7,626 nt of DNA. Source: Candidatus Stahliibacteriota bacterium CG08_land_8_20_14_0_20_40_26 (lineage in GTDB: Bacteria; Hydrothermota; UBA3073). Of the stretch, positions 1-5,408 are shown piece after piece. The notes under the pieces are model-generated. The model searched no databases, had not been told where the DNA came from, and saw nothing but the letters and a program-made list of their open reading frames with translations. Made by a program: the position numbers and the translations under genes. The stretch covers positions 1-7,626 of the forward strand of contig PEYP01000151.1 of NCBI GenBank assembly GCA_002774315.1. Direction: 5' to 3'. The stretch's first letter is position 1. The number at the start of each line of letters is the position of its first letter.

Positions 1-1
1 T

Positions 2-34
2 AATTATATAGTAGTTTTTGAGAAGACGCTTTGA
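2..34 (+). CDS. Possible C-terminal tail of an upstream gene (partial)
   Basis: The second forward frame is open from the left edge of the window and ends in TGA at 32-34, giving the tail NYIVVFEKTL. The other two forward frames are closed within the first 11 bases, and no minus-strand frame runs off the edge with a plausible start. The next gene on this strand starts about 140 bases downstream. Ten residues are too few to assign a family, and an open stretch this short can occur by chance. Confidence 0.25.
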   Translation, partial: NYIVVFEKTL

Positions 35-82
35 TTATCGTCTGTGCTATTCAATCGGTAATGTGTTTTACAGCGTTGCGTA

Positions 83-131
83 TTTCTCATCTCGAAGCGT
101 GAGAAAACCTTTCTATCAAATCAAATAGAAA
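83..131. other. Two consecutive small AT-rich hairpins in the leader of the M23 gene
   Basis: TTTCTCA (83-89) pairs with TGAGAAA (100-106) across a 10-base loop. Four bases later TTTCTAT (110-116) pairs with ATAGAAA (125-131) across an 8-base loop. Neither is followed by a clear run of T on either strand, so they are not classic intrinsic terminators. They could end the upstream transcript or fold in the 5' leader of the peptidase mRNA. I see no convincing -35/-10 pair in the 35-177 gap. Confidence 0.3.
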
Positions 132-177
132 ACAAAGAAGCGCGACAACAGTCCTATACATAATCAGAATTATAGAT

Positions 178-1059
178 ATGCAGAAATGGACTATAATAAT
201 AGGAGGAAAGACCCTTATTGTTTCAAAATGGCAGATATATACCCTGCTTCTGCCATTTATTTTTATTTTCGGACTCTCGCTGTGGTCGTGTGGAAACTTT
301 ATACAGTCTGGGATAGCCAATGTAAACAAATTGTTGTTGAGCAAACAGAGGGATAAATATATGGAGAAAATTACAGAAATTGATCGCATGGTACAGAGTC
401 TTGAGAGAAGATATTCAAAAATAGTTTTCCAAAATGAACTCTTAAGAACTGCTTTGGATATCCCTTCACAAAAGGAAGAAAGAATGCTGGGGACGGGTGG
501 TAGATACTTACCCGATGGGACAAACAGTGTACTGGATGATAAGGTAATCATGCTGGATAAAAAACTGGAAGGGATGGAAAAAGAACAGACGTTAGAAGCA
601 GAAGATCTCTCTGACCTCGAACTTAACCTGACAAGATCAAGGAAACAACTTGAACATACACCGTCTATTATGCCCACATGGGGAAGAATAACCTCTGGTT
701 TTGGATGGAGAAGAGATCCATTCACAGGAAGAAGAGCTTTTCATAACGGTATAGATATAGCAAATAAAGAAGGAACACCTGTAGTGGCAACTGCATCAGG
801 TGAGGTAATTTATGTGGGCAGGATGGCACACCTTGGGACCTGTGTAAAGGTAAAGCATGGTTATGGTTATATATCACTTTATGGGCATCTCAAAGCTACC
901 ACTGTTAAGATCGGTGATAATGTAGAAAGGGGAAATATAATAGGGTATCTCGGTAGTTCAGGAAGGGTAACAGGTTCACATCTTCACTATACAATAATAA
1001 AATATGGAAGGGACATAAATCCCTTAGATTACATACTGCCGGGCAATGTAATATATTAA
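178..1059 (+). CDS. Membrane-anchored M23-family peptidoglycan endopeptidase
   Basis: This is a 293-residue zinc metallopeptidase of the M23 (LytM/lysostaphin) family, expected to cut peptide cross-links or stems of peptidoglycan outside the cytoplasmic membrane. The zinc ligands typical of active members are present: H189 and D193 in HNGID, and H270 in GSHLH, with H268 and H237 (YGHL) as the catalytic-site histidines. The flanking GWRRDPFTGRRAFHNGID and GHLGSSGRVTGSHLH-like context is also typical. The N-terminus (MQKWTIIIGGKTLIVSKW) followed by a hydrophobic helix at about 20-36 is the usual membrane-anchor layout of such proteins, which supports the ATG at 178 even though no Shine-Dalgarno is visible. 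The frame stays open upstream only to 103, without another ATG. Residues 55-160 are charged and helical, probably a coiled-coil spacer. LWSC at 35-38 vaguely resembles a lipobox. The next gene, lnt, follows 28 bases later, so co-transcription is likely. Confidence 0.93.
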   Translation: MQKWTIIIGGKTLIVSKWQIYTLLLPFIFIFGLSLWSCGNFIQSGIANVNKLLLSKQRDKYMEKITEIDRMVQSLERRYSKIVFQNELLRTALDIPSQKEERMLGTGGRYLPDGTNSVLDDKVIMLDKKLEGMEKEQTLEAEDLSDLELNLTRSRKQLEHTPSIMPTWGRITSGFGWRRDPFTGRRAFHNGIDIANKEGTPVVATASGEVIYVGRMAHLGTCVKVKHGYGYISLYGHLKATTVKIGDNVERGNIIGYLGSSGRVTGSHLHYTIIKYGRDINPLDYILPGNVIY

Positions 1060-1087
1060 CACAAAAAGTAATTTTTCGGATGACAGA

Positions 1088-2638
1088 ATGCAAAGTCACA
1101 TACCAAAATCCAACATTTCTCCTCCATTAGGAATACTACTCGCCATAGTATCAGGATTATTACTGTTTTCGTCTTTTGTTTATCTCCCATATCTCTCCTT
1201 TATATCTTTCATACCTCTATTATTCCTTATAGAGAGGTCTTCCCCGAAAAGACTCTTCTTTTACGGACTCCTTGCCGGTTTTACCCTCTACATACCTCTA
1301 CTCTCGTTCATACTGGTGATGGAGGTACCAATCAGATTCTACCTATACTTTGGTGTATTTCTTCTATGGCTGTGCCTCTCTTTTTATTATGGATTGTGGT
1401 GCAGTATTACAAAAATAATGTTACAGAAAATCGGTGGTGCGGGCTGGATATTTTCCATTGCGCTCTTTGTCTCTTTTGAATTTCTGCGGTCGCTTACAAA
1501 AGAAATCGGATTCCCGTGGGCTACCATTGGATATACACTTGTACCGCAAAAATATCTCATCCAGATTGCGGACATTACCAGCATTGCAGGACTGTCATTT
1601 CTTATTATCCTGACCAATATACTCTTATACAATTCCTTCAAAAGGCCTATTCTTGTCATTCCTCTTATCCTCACATTTTCAGGCGTTGTGGGCTATGGCA
1701 GATGGAGAATAGAATCATTCCATAAACTCCCGCTTGCAACTCGAAATCCAGAATCCAGAATTACCGTTTTGGTAGTTCAACCGAATATCCTGCCCGATGT
1801 AAAAAGGAAAGGAGAGATATATACAAGGGCAGAAGTGCTCAAGCGGGCTTCACAAACGGACTTACAACCCCATCTCATAATATGGCCGGAGTCCGCACTG
1901 CCGGGTTATATGATTGAAGGAAGCGAACCTGAAAGAATAGCGAGACAGATTGTGGACTCGGTAGGAGCTCCTATTTTGATGGGTGGCTTAAGAATCTCAT
2001 TCAAAGACAGGAGGGTTAAGGCGTATAACTCTGCTTTTTTTGTGGAGCCCCACAAGGACATTACAGAATTTTATGACAAAATATACCTGGTTCCTTTTGG
2101 AGAGAGATTACCATTTGATGAGTTCTTTCTTGCACTTAAAAAACTTGAATTTGGACAGGGGAGATTCTCGCCGGGTGAAGAGAGAACGCTCTTTACGGTG
2201 AACGGCATGAGGTTCGGGGTTCTGATCTGTTTTGAGTCCATATTCCCGAGATATGTAAGAAAATTCGTAAAAGAAGGGGCAGATTTTATGGTCAATATAA
2301 CCGATGATTCCTGGTTTGGAAGAACAGTGGGCCCTTACGAACACGCAAGGATGGCCATCTTAAGGGCTGTAGAGACGAGAAGGACACTCGTAAGATGCGG
2401 TAATACAGGTATATCCTATATCGCAACTCCCGATGGAAATGTAAAACATAAAACAGGATTATTTGAGGAGGCGGTTATATCTGGTGATATATATCCAATT
2501 CCTGTAGAAACATTCTATACAAAATACGGAGATGTATTTTCATATGTAATGATATTAATTGCAGTTATGGGTATTGTTGGCACATGGTTTAGTCGGCGGT
2601 CAATTATCGAGGTCAGGAGACCTCTCCCACAGTTGTAG
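1088..2638 (+). CDS. lnt: Apolipoprotein N-acyltransferase
   Basis: The 516-residue product is an inner-membrane enzyme that transfers the third acyl chain from a phospholipid to the N-terminal cysteine of apolipoproteins, the last step of lipoprotein maturation. The length matches the family. Residues 1-205 hold the multi-helix membrane part. Residues 225-470 are a nitrilase-like domain in which the catalytic triad is intact: E268 in WPESA, K331 in YDKIYLVPFGE and C381 in LICFES. Other family signatures are NITDDSWFG (403-411), the HARM...RAVETRR block (419-432), and GNTGIS (438-443). One helix near 485-500 follows. The start at 1088 has only a weak GGA at 1078-1080. The last dozen residues (IIEVRRPLPQL) overlap a palindrome, and the TAG stop lies in the left end of an inverted-repeat element, so the C-terminus is probably repeat-derived. 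It presumably forms an envelope operon with the M23 gene. Confidence 0.96.
   Translation: MQSHIPKSNISPPLGILLAIVSGLLLFSSFVYLPYLSFISFIPLLFLIERSSPKRLFFYGLLAGFTLYIPLLSFILVMEVPIRFYLYFGVFLLWLCLSFYYGLWCSITKIMLQKIGGAGWIFSIALFVSFEFLRSLTKEIGFPWATIGYTLVPQKYLIQIADITSIAGLSFLIILTNILLYNSFKRPILVIPLILTFSGVVGYGRWRIESFHKLPLATRNPESRITVLVVQPNILPDVKRKGEIYTRAEVLKRASQTDLQPHLIIWPESALPGYMIEGSEPERIARQIVDSVGAPILMGGLRISFKDRRVKAYNSAFFVEPHKDITEFYDKIYLVPFGERLPFDEFFLALKKLEFGQGRFSPGEERTLFTVNGMRFGVLICFESIFPRYVRKFVKEGADFMVNITDDSWFGRTVGPYEHARMAILRAVETRRTLVRCGNTGISYIATPDGNVKHKTGLFEEAVISGDIYPIPVETFYTKYGDVFSYVMILIAVMGIVGTWFSRRSIIEVRRPLPQL
2609..2624. repeat. Palindrome inside the 3' end of lnt
   Basis: GAGGTC (2609-2614) and GACCTC (2619-2624) are perfect inverted arms around the loop AGGA. 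The hairpin lies in the last 30 bases of lnt, directly before the longer inverted-repeat element at 2633-2730. It looks like a dispersed palindromic repeat that was translated into the tail of Lnt. It could equally be part of a compound element with its neighbour. Confidence 0.55.
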
Positions 2639-2730
2639 GCATACCTGTCCCGTCACAGGCGGGAAATTTAATTCGTGCTATTATTGCACGATTTGAAATC
2701 CTGACTGCCGTCAGGCAGGCGTGCCTACAA
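2633..2730. repeat. 98-bp imperfect inverted-repeat (MITE-like) element
   Basis: The two ends are inverted copies: TTGTAGGCATACCTGTC at 2633-2649 and, on the minus strand from 2730, TTGTAGGCACGCCTGCC, which match at 14 of 17 positions. The arms keep pairing imperfectly inward and close with TCGTGC (2673-2678) and GCACGA (2686-2691) around a 7-base loop. The whole stretch can therefore fold as one long hairpin of about 45 bp. A stronger local hairpin, CCTGAC-TGCC-GTCAGG, sits in the right arm (2700-2715). The lnt stop codon (2636-2638) lies in the left end. There is no coding capacity. It may be a miniature mobile element or a mobile transcript-end hairpin. I see no target-site duplication. 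Confidence 0.65.
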
Positions 2731-2751
2731 AATTAACAATTTCTCTGTGTT

Positions 2752-2770
2752 AATCTGTGTAATCCGTGGC
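2752..2770 (+). repeat. 19-bp dispersed repeat unit (single copy upstream of the YjbQ gene)
   Basis: AATCTGTGTAATCCGTGGC matches, at 17 of 19 positions, the unit AATCAGTGTAATCCGTGTC found 1.2 kb away at 3996-4014. A partial extra copy (CTCTGTGTT) precedes it. The unit sits about 30 bases before the ribosome binding site of the YjbQ gene. No promoter function can be read from it. Confidence 0.65.
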
Positions 2771-2808
2771 TATATTTTTGCATTTTGATTTTATTATATG
2801 GGGGGCTT

Positions 2809-3219
2809 ATGTATTACGAATTCACAGTATCTACAAAATCTTACGAAGAACTCATAGATATCACTCATAATGTAAAGAGTGTCATACAGAGAAGTGCTGT
2901 AAAAGATGGTGTGTGTATCGTTTATATTCCACATGCGACCGCCGGGATAATATTAAACGAGAGTGCAGATCCAAACATTAAAAGGGATTTTCTCTCGGCA
3001 CTTGACAGAGCAATACCAAAACATGCCGGTTATCTGCATGACAGGATTGATAACAACGCGCATGCCCATATAAAATCAGCGATCGTGGGCTCATCTGTAA
3101 CCATACCTGTAAGCAACGGGCATCTGGGACTTGGCACCTGGCAGGCAATAATGCTCTGCGAATTTGATGGACCAAGGGCAAGAAGAAGAGTAGTGGTTAA
3201 AATAATTGCCAGTGATTAA
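2809..3219 (+). CDS. YjbQ/UPF0047-family protein
   Basis: The 136-residue product is close to the usual family length of about 138. YjbQ/UPF0047 proteins are small, cytoplasmic and trimeric. Weak thiamine-phosphate synthase activity has been reported for the Escherichia coli member, but the real role is unsettled. Family signatures are visible: YIPHATAGIILNESAD (39-54), DNNAHAHIKSAIVGSSVTIP (81-100) and the hallmark NGHLGLGTWQAIMLCEFDGPR (103-123). The conserved histidines H42, H85, H87 and H105 could bind a metal. I chose ATG 2809 over the TTG at 2785 because the protein then begins MYYEFTVST as in the family, and a GGGGGG run (2800-2805) lies just upstream; its spacing of three bases is short. 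The gene stands alone between repeat elements and the convergent membrane-protein operon, so the neighbours say nothing about its substrate. Confidence 0.92.
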   Translation: MYYEFTVSTKSYEELIDITHNVKSVIQRSAVKDGVCIVYIPHATAGIILNESADPNIKRDFLSALDRAIPKHAGYLHDRIDNNAHAHIKSAIVGSSVTIPVSNGHLGLGTWQAIMLCEFDGPRARRRVVVKIIASD

Positions 3220-3262
3220 ATGAGGCAAATATAACTGCGGTAATGTAAGATTGAGGATGGTG

Positions 3263-3862
3263 TTATAACAGGCGGAGCCAGTCCCCGAGGAGAAAATAGA
3301 ACCTGCCAATCAACAGGGAGATTCTCGCCATAACCGTATAACCAAATGATGCGCCAAATGCAATCATCAAGAACATCCTTCCAATTCTCGCCATCACACC
3401 AATTGCTTTCCTATGCTCCGTTGAGAAAAAGAAGTAAAAAAGGCCGGTTATTACGCCTATAACTAGAATTATGTTGTTGATATTCTGGAGAGGAACTATT
3501 GTTGCCCTTGCCTGTTCAAGGGCATTTGTCTGGAGGAATGTAACAAGATAGTATCCAGATGTCATTCCAACAATAAATGCGAGAGGCCATCTTGAGATCC
3601 AGCCGATTTTAGGAAACAGACGAAGTAACATCATTATCCCGAGAATGAACGGGATGAGTAATATAAGTTCATGCTCTATAAAAAGGGGTCTGCCAAGGTT
3701 CGGAAGCAAAACATTATACCACGAGTACATCGCCCAGTATCCAGCAGATACCCCCACAAAAAGATGTTCGGCAAATTTATAAAAAGGATTATCCTTGTAG
3801 AGGAACGAAAATATACAGAGGGTCAAAAAAACCGCCACCCATATACCTACCGTTTGTATCAT
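3263..3862 (-). CDS. Conserved six-helix membrane protein, unknown function
   Basis: The product is a 199-residue, very hydrophobic inner-membrane protein with about six predicted helices (roughly 3-20, 32-52, 64-82, 91-110, 130-147 and 163-188). There is no signal peptide and no large soluble domain. Notable polar or aromatic stretches are FLYKDNPFYKFAEHLFVGVSAGYW (20-43), the loop LPNLGRPLFIEHE (53-65), and FSTEHRKAIGVMARIGRMF (146-164). The paired charged and aromatic residues inside otherwise apolar sequence look like conserved interaction sites rather than random membrane filler. I recognise no named family. It appears to be the last gene of the minus-strand membrane operon, separated from the preceding gene by 210 bases of repeat DNA. 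ATG 3862 is the only start before an upstream in-frame stop, and it has no Shine-Dalgarno. Its end is 43 bases from the convergent YjbQ gene, with no clear terminator between. Confidence 0.8.
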   Translation of the reverse strand: MIQTVGIWVAVFLTLCIFSFLYKDNPFYKFAEHLFVGVSAGYWAMYSWYNVLLPNLGRPLFIEHELILLIPFILGIMMLLRLFPKIGWISRWPLAFIVGMTSGYYLVTFLQTNALEQARATIVPLQNINNIILVIGVITGLFYFFFSTEHRKAIGVMARIGRMFLMIAFGASFGYTVMARISLLIGRFYFLLGDWLRLL

Positions 3863-3882
3863 ACAATCACATTAAAAACTAA

Positions 3883-3904
3883 ACCTGCCTGTCGGCAGAC
3901 AGGT
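3883..3904. repeat. 22-bp near-perfect palindrome
   Basis: The two 11-base halves starting ACCTGCCTGTC and ending in ACAGGT pair with one mismatch and one G-T wobble. The core resembles the CCTGAC-TGCC-GTCAGG hairpin at 2700-2715, so both probably belong to one family of small palindromic repeats. It lies 20 bases upstream of the start of the 199-aa membrane protein gene, inside the repeat-filled gap 3863-4072. Confidence 0.55.
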
Positions 3905-3916
3905 ATCAAAATTATA

Positions 3917-3960
3917 GCCACAGATTGCATGGATATTTTTAGCCACTGATTACACAGATA
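3917..3960 (-). repeat. Two inverted 19-bp repeat units
   Basis: On the minus strand, TATCTGTGTAATCAGTGGC (3960-3942) and TATCCATGCAATCTGTGGC (3935-3917) are copies of the unit that also occurs at 3996-4059 and 2752-2770. They are separated by 6 bases. They face the group of three at 3996-4059, so the gap between the two membrane genes holds two opposed groups of units around a short AT-rich centre (3961-3995). Confidence 0.65.
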
Positions 3961-3995
3961 GTATTAAATCCATATGGAAAAGATTAAATAAATTA

Positions 3996-4059
3996 AATCA
4001 GTGTAATCCGTGTCAATCAGTGACATCTGTGGTTTAAGTCGATTAGTGAAGTCCGTGGC
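3996..4059 (+). repeat. Three direct copies of a degenerate 19-bp unit
   Basis: AATCAGTGTAATCCGTGTC (3996-4014), AATCAGTGACATCTGTGGT (4015-4033) and, after 7 bases, GATTAGTGAAGTCCGTGGC (4041-4059) share the pattern RATYAGTG-N-N-RTCYGTGKY. Together with the inverted pair at 3917-3960 they fill most of the 210-base non-coding gap 3863-4072. Repeat length, divergence and variable spacing argue against CRISPR. I recall similar GTGTAATC-type repeats in intergenic DNA of other bacteria, but could not check this here. Confidence 0.7.
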
Positions 4060-4072
4060 TCATTTTGACTTC

Positions 4073-4894
4073 TCATCCGGAACTGCTTCTCTTTTTGAGA
4101 AGGAATATCACATTCCCGAATATTATAGAAAATACTATTACTGCATGGGCAAGAGACTGCGCATCCATTCCAGCAGTAGCGAGACCGGGCAGTTTAACGA
4201 GTTGCTCATATTCCGCTGCGCCCTTCATACCCCCAACAAGACCCACAAGTTGACCTGCCTGAAGGTATGGATAAAAGGCGGGTGCTTGTACTGCCGTGCT
4301 CCCACAACCAACTTTCTTGCCGTATCTTGCCTGTGCAATCATCACCCAGTCTCTTACTCCCGGATCGCCCGCCGAAAATGTTACAACGAGTTTGAATGGC
4401 TCTAAATTATCTATACCATTAAGAAGCGGCAACTCATCGATATTCCTCTCTGTATAATCTTGAGGGAAAATGCATCTCAGGTCTGTTGAAATACCAGAAA
4501 TCACAACAATCCCTCCCGTTTTGTAGCCAAGATTTACGAAATCCACCCCATACTCCTTTCCATATTCTTGCGCAGCTTTTTCAAGATTTGCCTGTCCCAG
4601 CAAAACCCCCTGTGGCCATAACCCGAGACTCACTATCTTTAAATCCTTTCTGAAACTGTGCCTTATAACCGCGAGTGCCATAGGATCGAGTTCTGCCATA
4701 CTTGCCGGGTCATAATCAAAGGATAAAAAAATATAAGACCCCGGAGGTATGGACTCTATCTCTCTGTACAATTTCTTTGCGGGCTCACTTATCTGTATGG
4801 CAAGTCCCATAGGAAAGAGTATCGCAACAATCACAATTGTCGTAAGTACAGCAAATATAATCCGTCTGTCTATATTGAGTAATTTATCAAGCAT
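4073..4894 (-). CDS. Bitopic-anchored conserved protein with a large soluble domain, unknown function
   Basis: With the start at ATG 4894 the product has 273 residues: a basic N-terminus (MLDKLLNIDRR), a helix at 12-34, a soluble domain at about 38-245, a second helix at 249-266, and a basic tail (KKRSSSG). By the positive-inside rule, the soluble domain should face the periplasm. It reads as alternating strands and helices, with distinctive stretches FLSFDYDPASMAELDP (56-71), GYKTGGIVVISG (123-134), VVTFSAGDPGVRDW (170-183), and GCGSTAVQAPAFYPYLQAGQLVGLVGGMKGAAEYE (196-230). I do not recognise a named family. The small-residue-rich C-terminal part looks like a binding or catalytic fold rather than a scaffold. 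The frame extends upstream to ATG 4957, but those 21 residues (MTFGFLIFIGNWKLEFWNFST) are translated repeat DNA, so I reject that start. Third gene of the membrane operon; the upstream four-helix-bundle cassette ends at its start codon. Confidence 0.82.
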   Translation of the reverse strand: MLDKLLNIDRRIIFAVLTTIVIVAILFPMGLAIQISEPAKKLYREIESIPPGSYIFLSFDYDPASMAELDPMALAVIRHSFRKDLKIVSLGLWPQGVLLGQANLEKAAQEYGKEYGVDFVNLGYKTGGIVVISGISTDLRCIFPQDYTERNIDELPLLNGIDNLEPFKLVVTFSAGDPGVRDWVMIAQARYGKKVGCGSTAVQAPAFYPYLQAGQLVGLVGGMKGAAEYEQLVKLPGLATAGMDAQSLAHAVIVFSIIFGNVIFLLKKRSSSG

Positions 4895-4916
4895 AGTAGA
4901 AAAATTCCAAAACTCT

Positions 4917-4937
4917 AATTTCCAATTTCCAATAAAA
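4917..4937. repeat. Outer inverted repeat, left copy, of the four-helix-bundle cassette
   Basis: CAATTTCCAATAAAA at 4923-4937 is the exact reverse complement of 5369-5383. The preceding AATTTC (4917-4922) repeats the motif imperfectly, as does the right side at 5384-5397. The repeat lies 23 bases upstream of the start codon of the 273-aa protein gene. Confidence 0.65.
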
Positions 4938-4966
4938 ATCAAAAACCCAAATGTCAAATTAAGTGC

Positions 4967-5001
4967 GATCCGTATTTTTGACCTTTGCCATTTGACATTT
5001 T
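4967..5001. repeat. 35-bp imperfect direct repeat, left copy
   Basis: This stretch starts GATCCGTATTTTTGACC and ends ATTTGACATTTT. It aligns in the same orientation with 5339-5372, with about five substitutions and one gap. Its last base is the final base of the stop codon of the four-helix-bundle gene (5001-5003), so the two copies bracket almost exactly the conserved part of that gene. Confidence 0.65.
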
Positions 5002-5402
5002 CACCCTTTCTTTCGCGATTTATTGACTATGGATGAAAATATCAAGGTCAACTCGTTAGCTTCTTTCCAGTATTCTCGGGCTTCGCCCTTTAGTTCTGGT
5101 ACCGCTTTTACTATCATTCTAATCCAGTGTTTGCTCTCCTTTGACTCCTTCTTGCAAATGCCTATCTTGTGCTCAAAATCCTTCTTGGATTCTGCACAGT
5201 CCGCTTCACAGTAATTTGCTCCTACACTTGTTCCCGCCTTAACCAACTGGGTTATTAACGGGATAGTTATTGGTGTCTGTGGAATCTTCTTGGCAAATTC
5301 AATAACGGCTTCACCAAACCTCGCTGTCCTCTCCTCCAGATCATATTTTTGACATTTGTTATTTGACATTTTATTGGAAATTGCATATTGGAAATTTGAC
5401 AT
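5001..5402 (-). CDS. Four-helix-bundle protein (23S rRNA intervening-sequence protein family)
   Basis: The 133-residue product is a small, highly charged helical protein of the S23/intervening-sequence family. These fold as four-helix bundles and assemble into rings; members occur inside 23S rRNA genes of some bacteria, but more often as free-standing genes of unknown function. Family signatures are YDLEERTARFGEAVIEF (20-36), SVGANYCEADCAESKKDFEHKIGICKKE (59-86), ESKHWIRMI (89-97) and EANELTLIFSSIV (114-126). The conserved domain begins at residue 20. Residues 1-19 (MSNFQYAISNKMSNNKCQK) are encoded by the flanking repeat, and M12 (ATG 5369-5367) is an alternative start. For ATG 5402, a GGAGGGG lies 12 bases upstream, overlapping the end of the preceding gene, so translational coupling is possible. 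It sits between two membrane-protein genes, looks inserted, and no rRNA sequence is nearby. Confidence 0.9.
   Translation of the reverse strand: MSNFQYAISNKMSNNKCQKYDLEERTARFGEAVIEFAKKIPQTPITIPLITQLVKAGTSVGANYCEADCAESKKDFEHKIGICKKESKESKHWIRMIVKAVPELKGEAREYWKEANELTLIFSSIVNKSRKKG
5339..5372. repeat. 35-bp imperfect direct repeat, right copy
   Basis: This copy starts GATCATATTTTTGACATT and ends ATTTGACATTTT. It is the partner of 4967-5001. It is translated, in the opposite direction, as the residues just before and at YDLEE of the four-helix-bundle protein. The copy also contains two TTTGACAT motifs in tandem. Confidence 0.65.
5369..5397. repeat. Outer inverted repeat, right copy, of the four-helix-bundle cassette
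   Basis: TTTTATTGGAAATTG (5369-5383) is the reverse complement of 4923-4937, followed by a degenerate second unit (ATATTGGAAATTT, 5385-5397). The right end reaches to within about 12 bases of the stop codon of the 206-aa membrane protein gene. It encodes the first residues of the four-helix-bundle protein. Confidence 0.65.
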
Positions 5403-5408
5403 TCTCTA

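Noticed and set aside
87..725. Long minus-strand open frame opposite the M23 gene
   Set aside because: It is fully antisense to a clearly conserved peptidase, has low-complexity serine/leucine content, and shows no family signature.
2785..2808. TTG start extending the YjbQ protein by 8 residues
   Set aside because: The ATG at 2809 fits the family N-terminus and has a G-rich site just upstream; the extension reads through that site.
3206..3270. Terminator between the convergent YjbQ and 199-aa genes
   Set aside because: Only 5-bp stems (TTGCC/GGCAA and ATAAC/GTTAT) with large loops and no T run are present.
3917..4059. CRISPR array
   Set aside because: Units are only 19 bp, diverged, present in both orientations and with 0-7 base spacing. 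No spacers of uniform length and no cas genes.
4010..4405. Plus-strand open frame of 131 codons
   Set aside because: It starts in the 19-bp repeats and runs antisense through the 273-aa membrane protein gene. No recognisable motif.
5363..5391. Sigma-70-like promoter on the plus strand (TTGACA, 17-base spacer, TATTGG)
   Set aside because: The -10 box is poor, the TTTGACA motif is simply part of the repeats, and it would drive transcription antisense to the operon with no plus-strand gene ahead.
5001..5402. Avd-like accessory protein of a diversity-generating retroelement
   Set aside because: Avd shares the four-helix-bundle superfamily, but there is no reverse transcriptase and no template/variable repeat pair here. 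The sequence fits the intervening-sequence-protein family.
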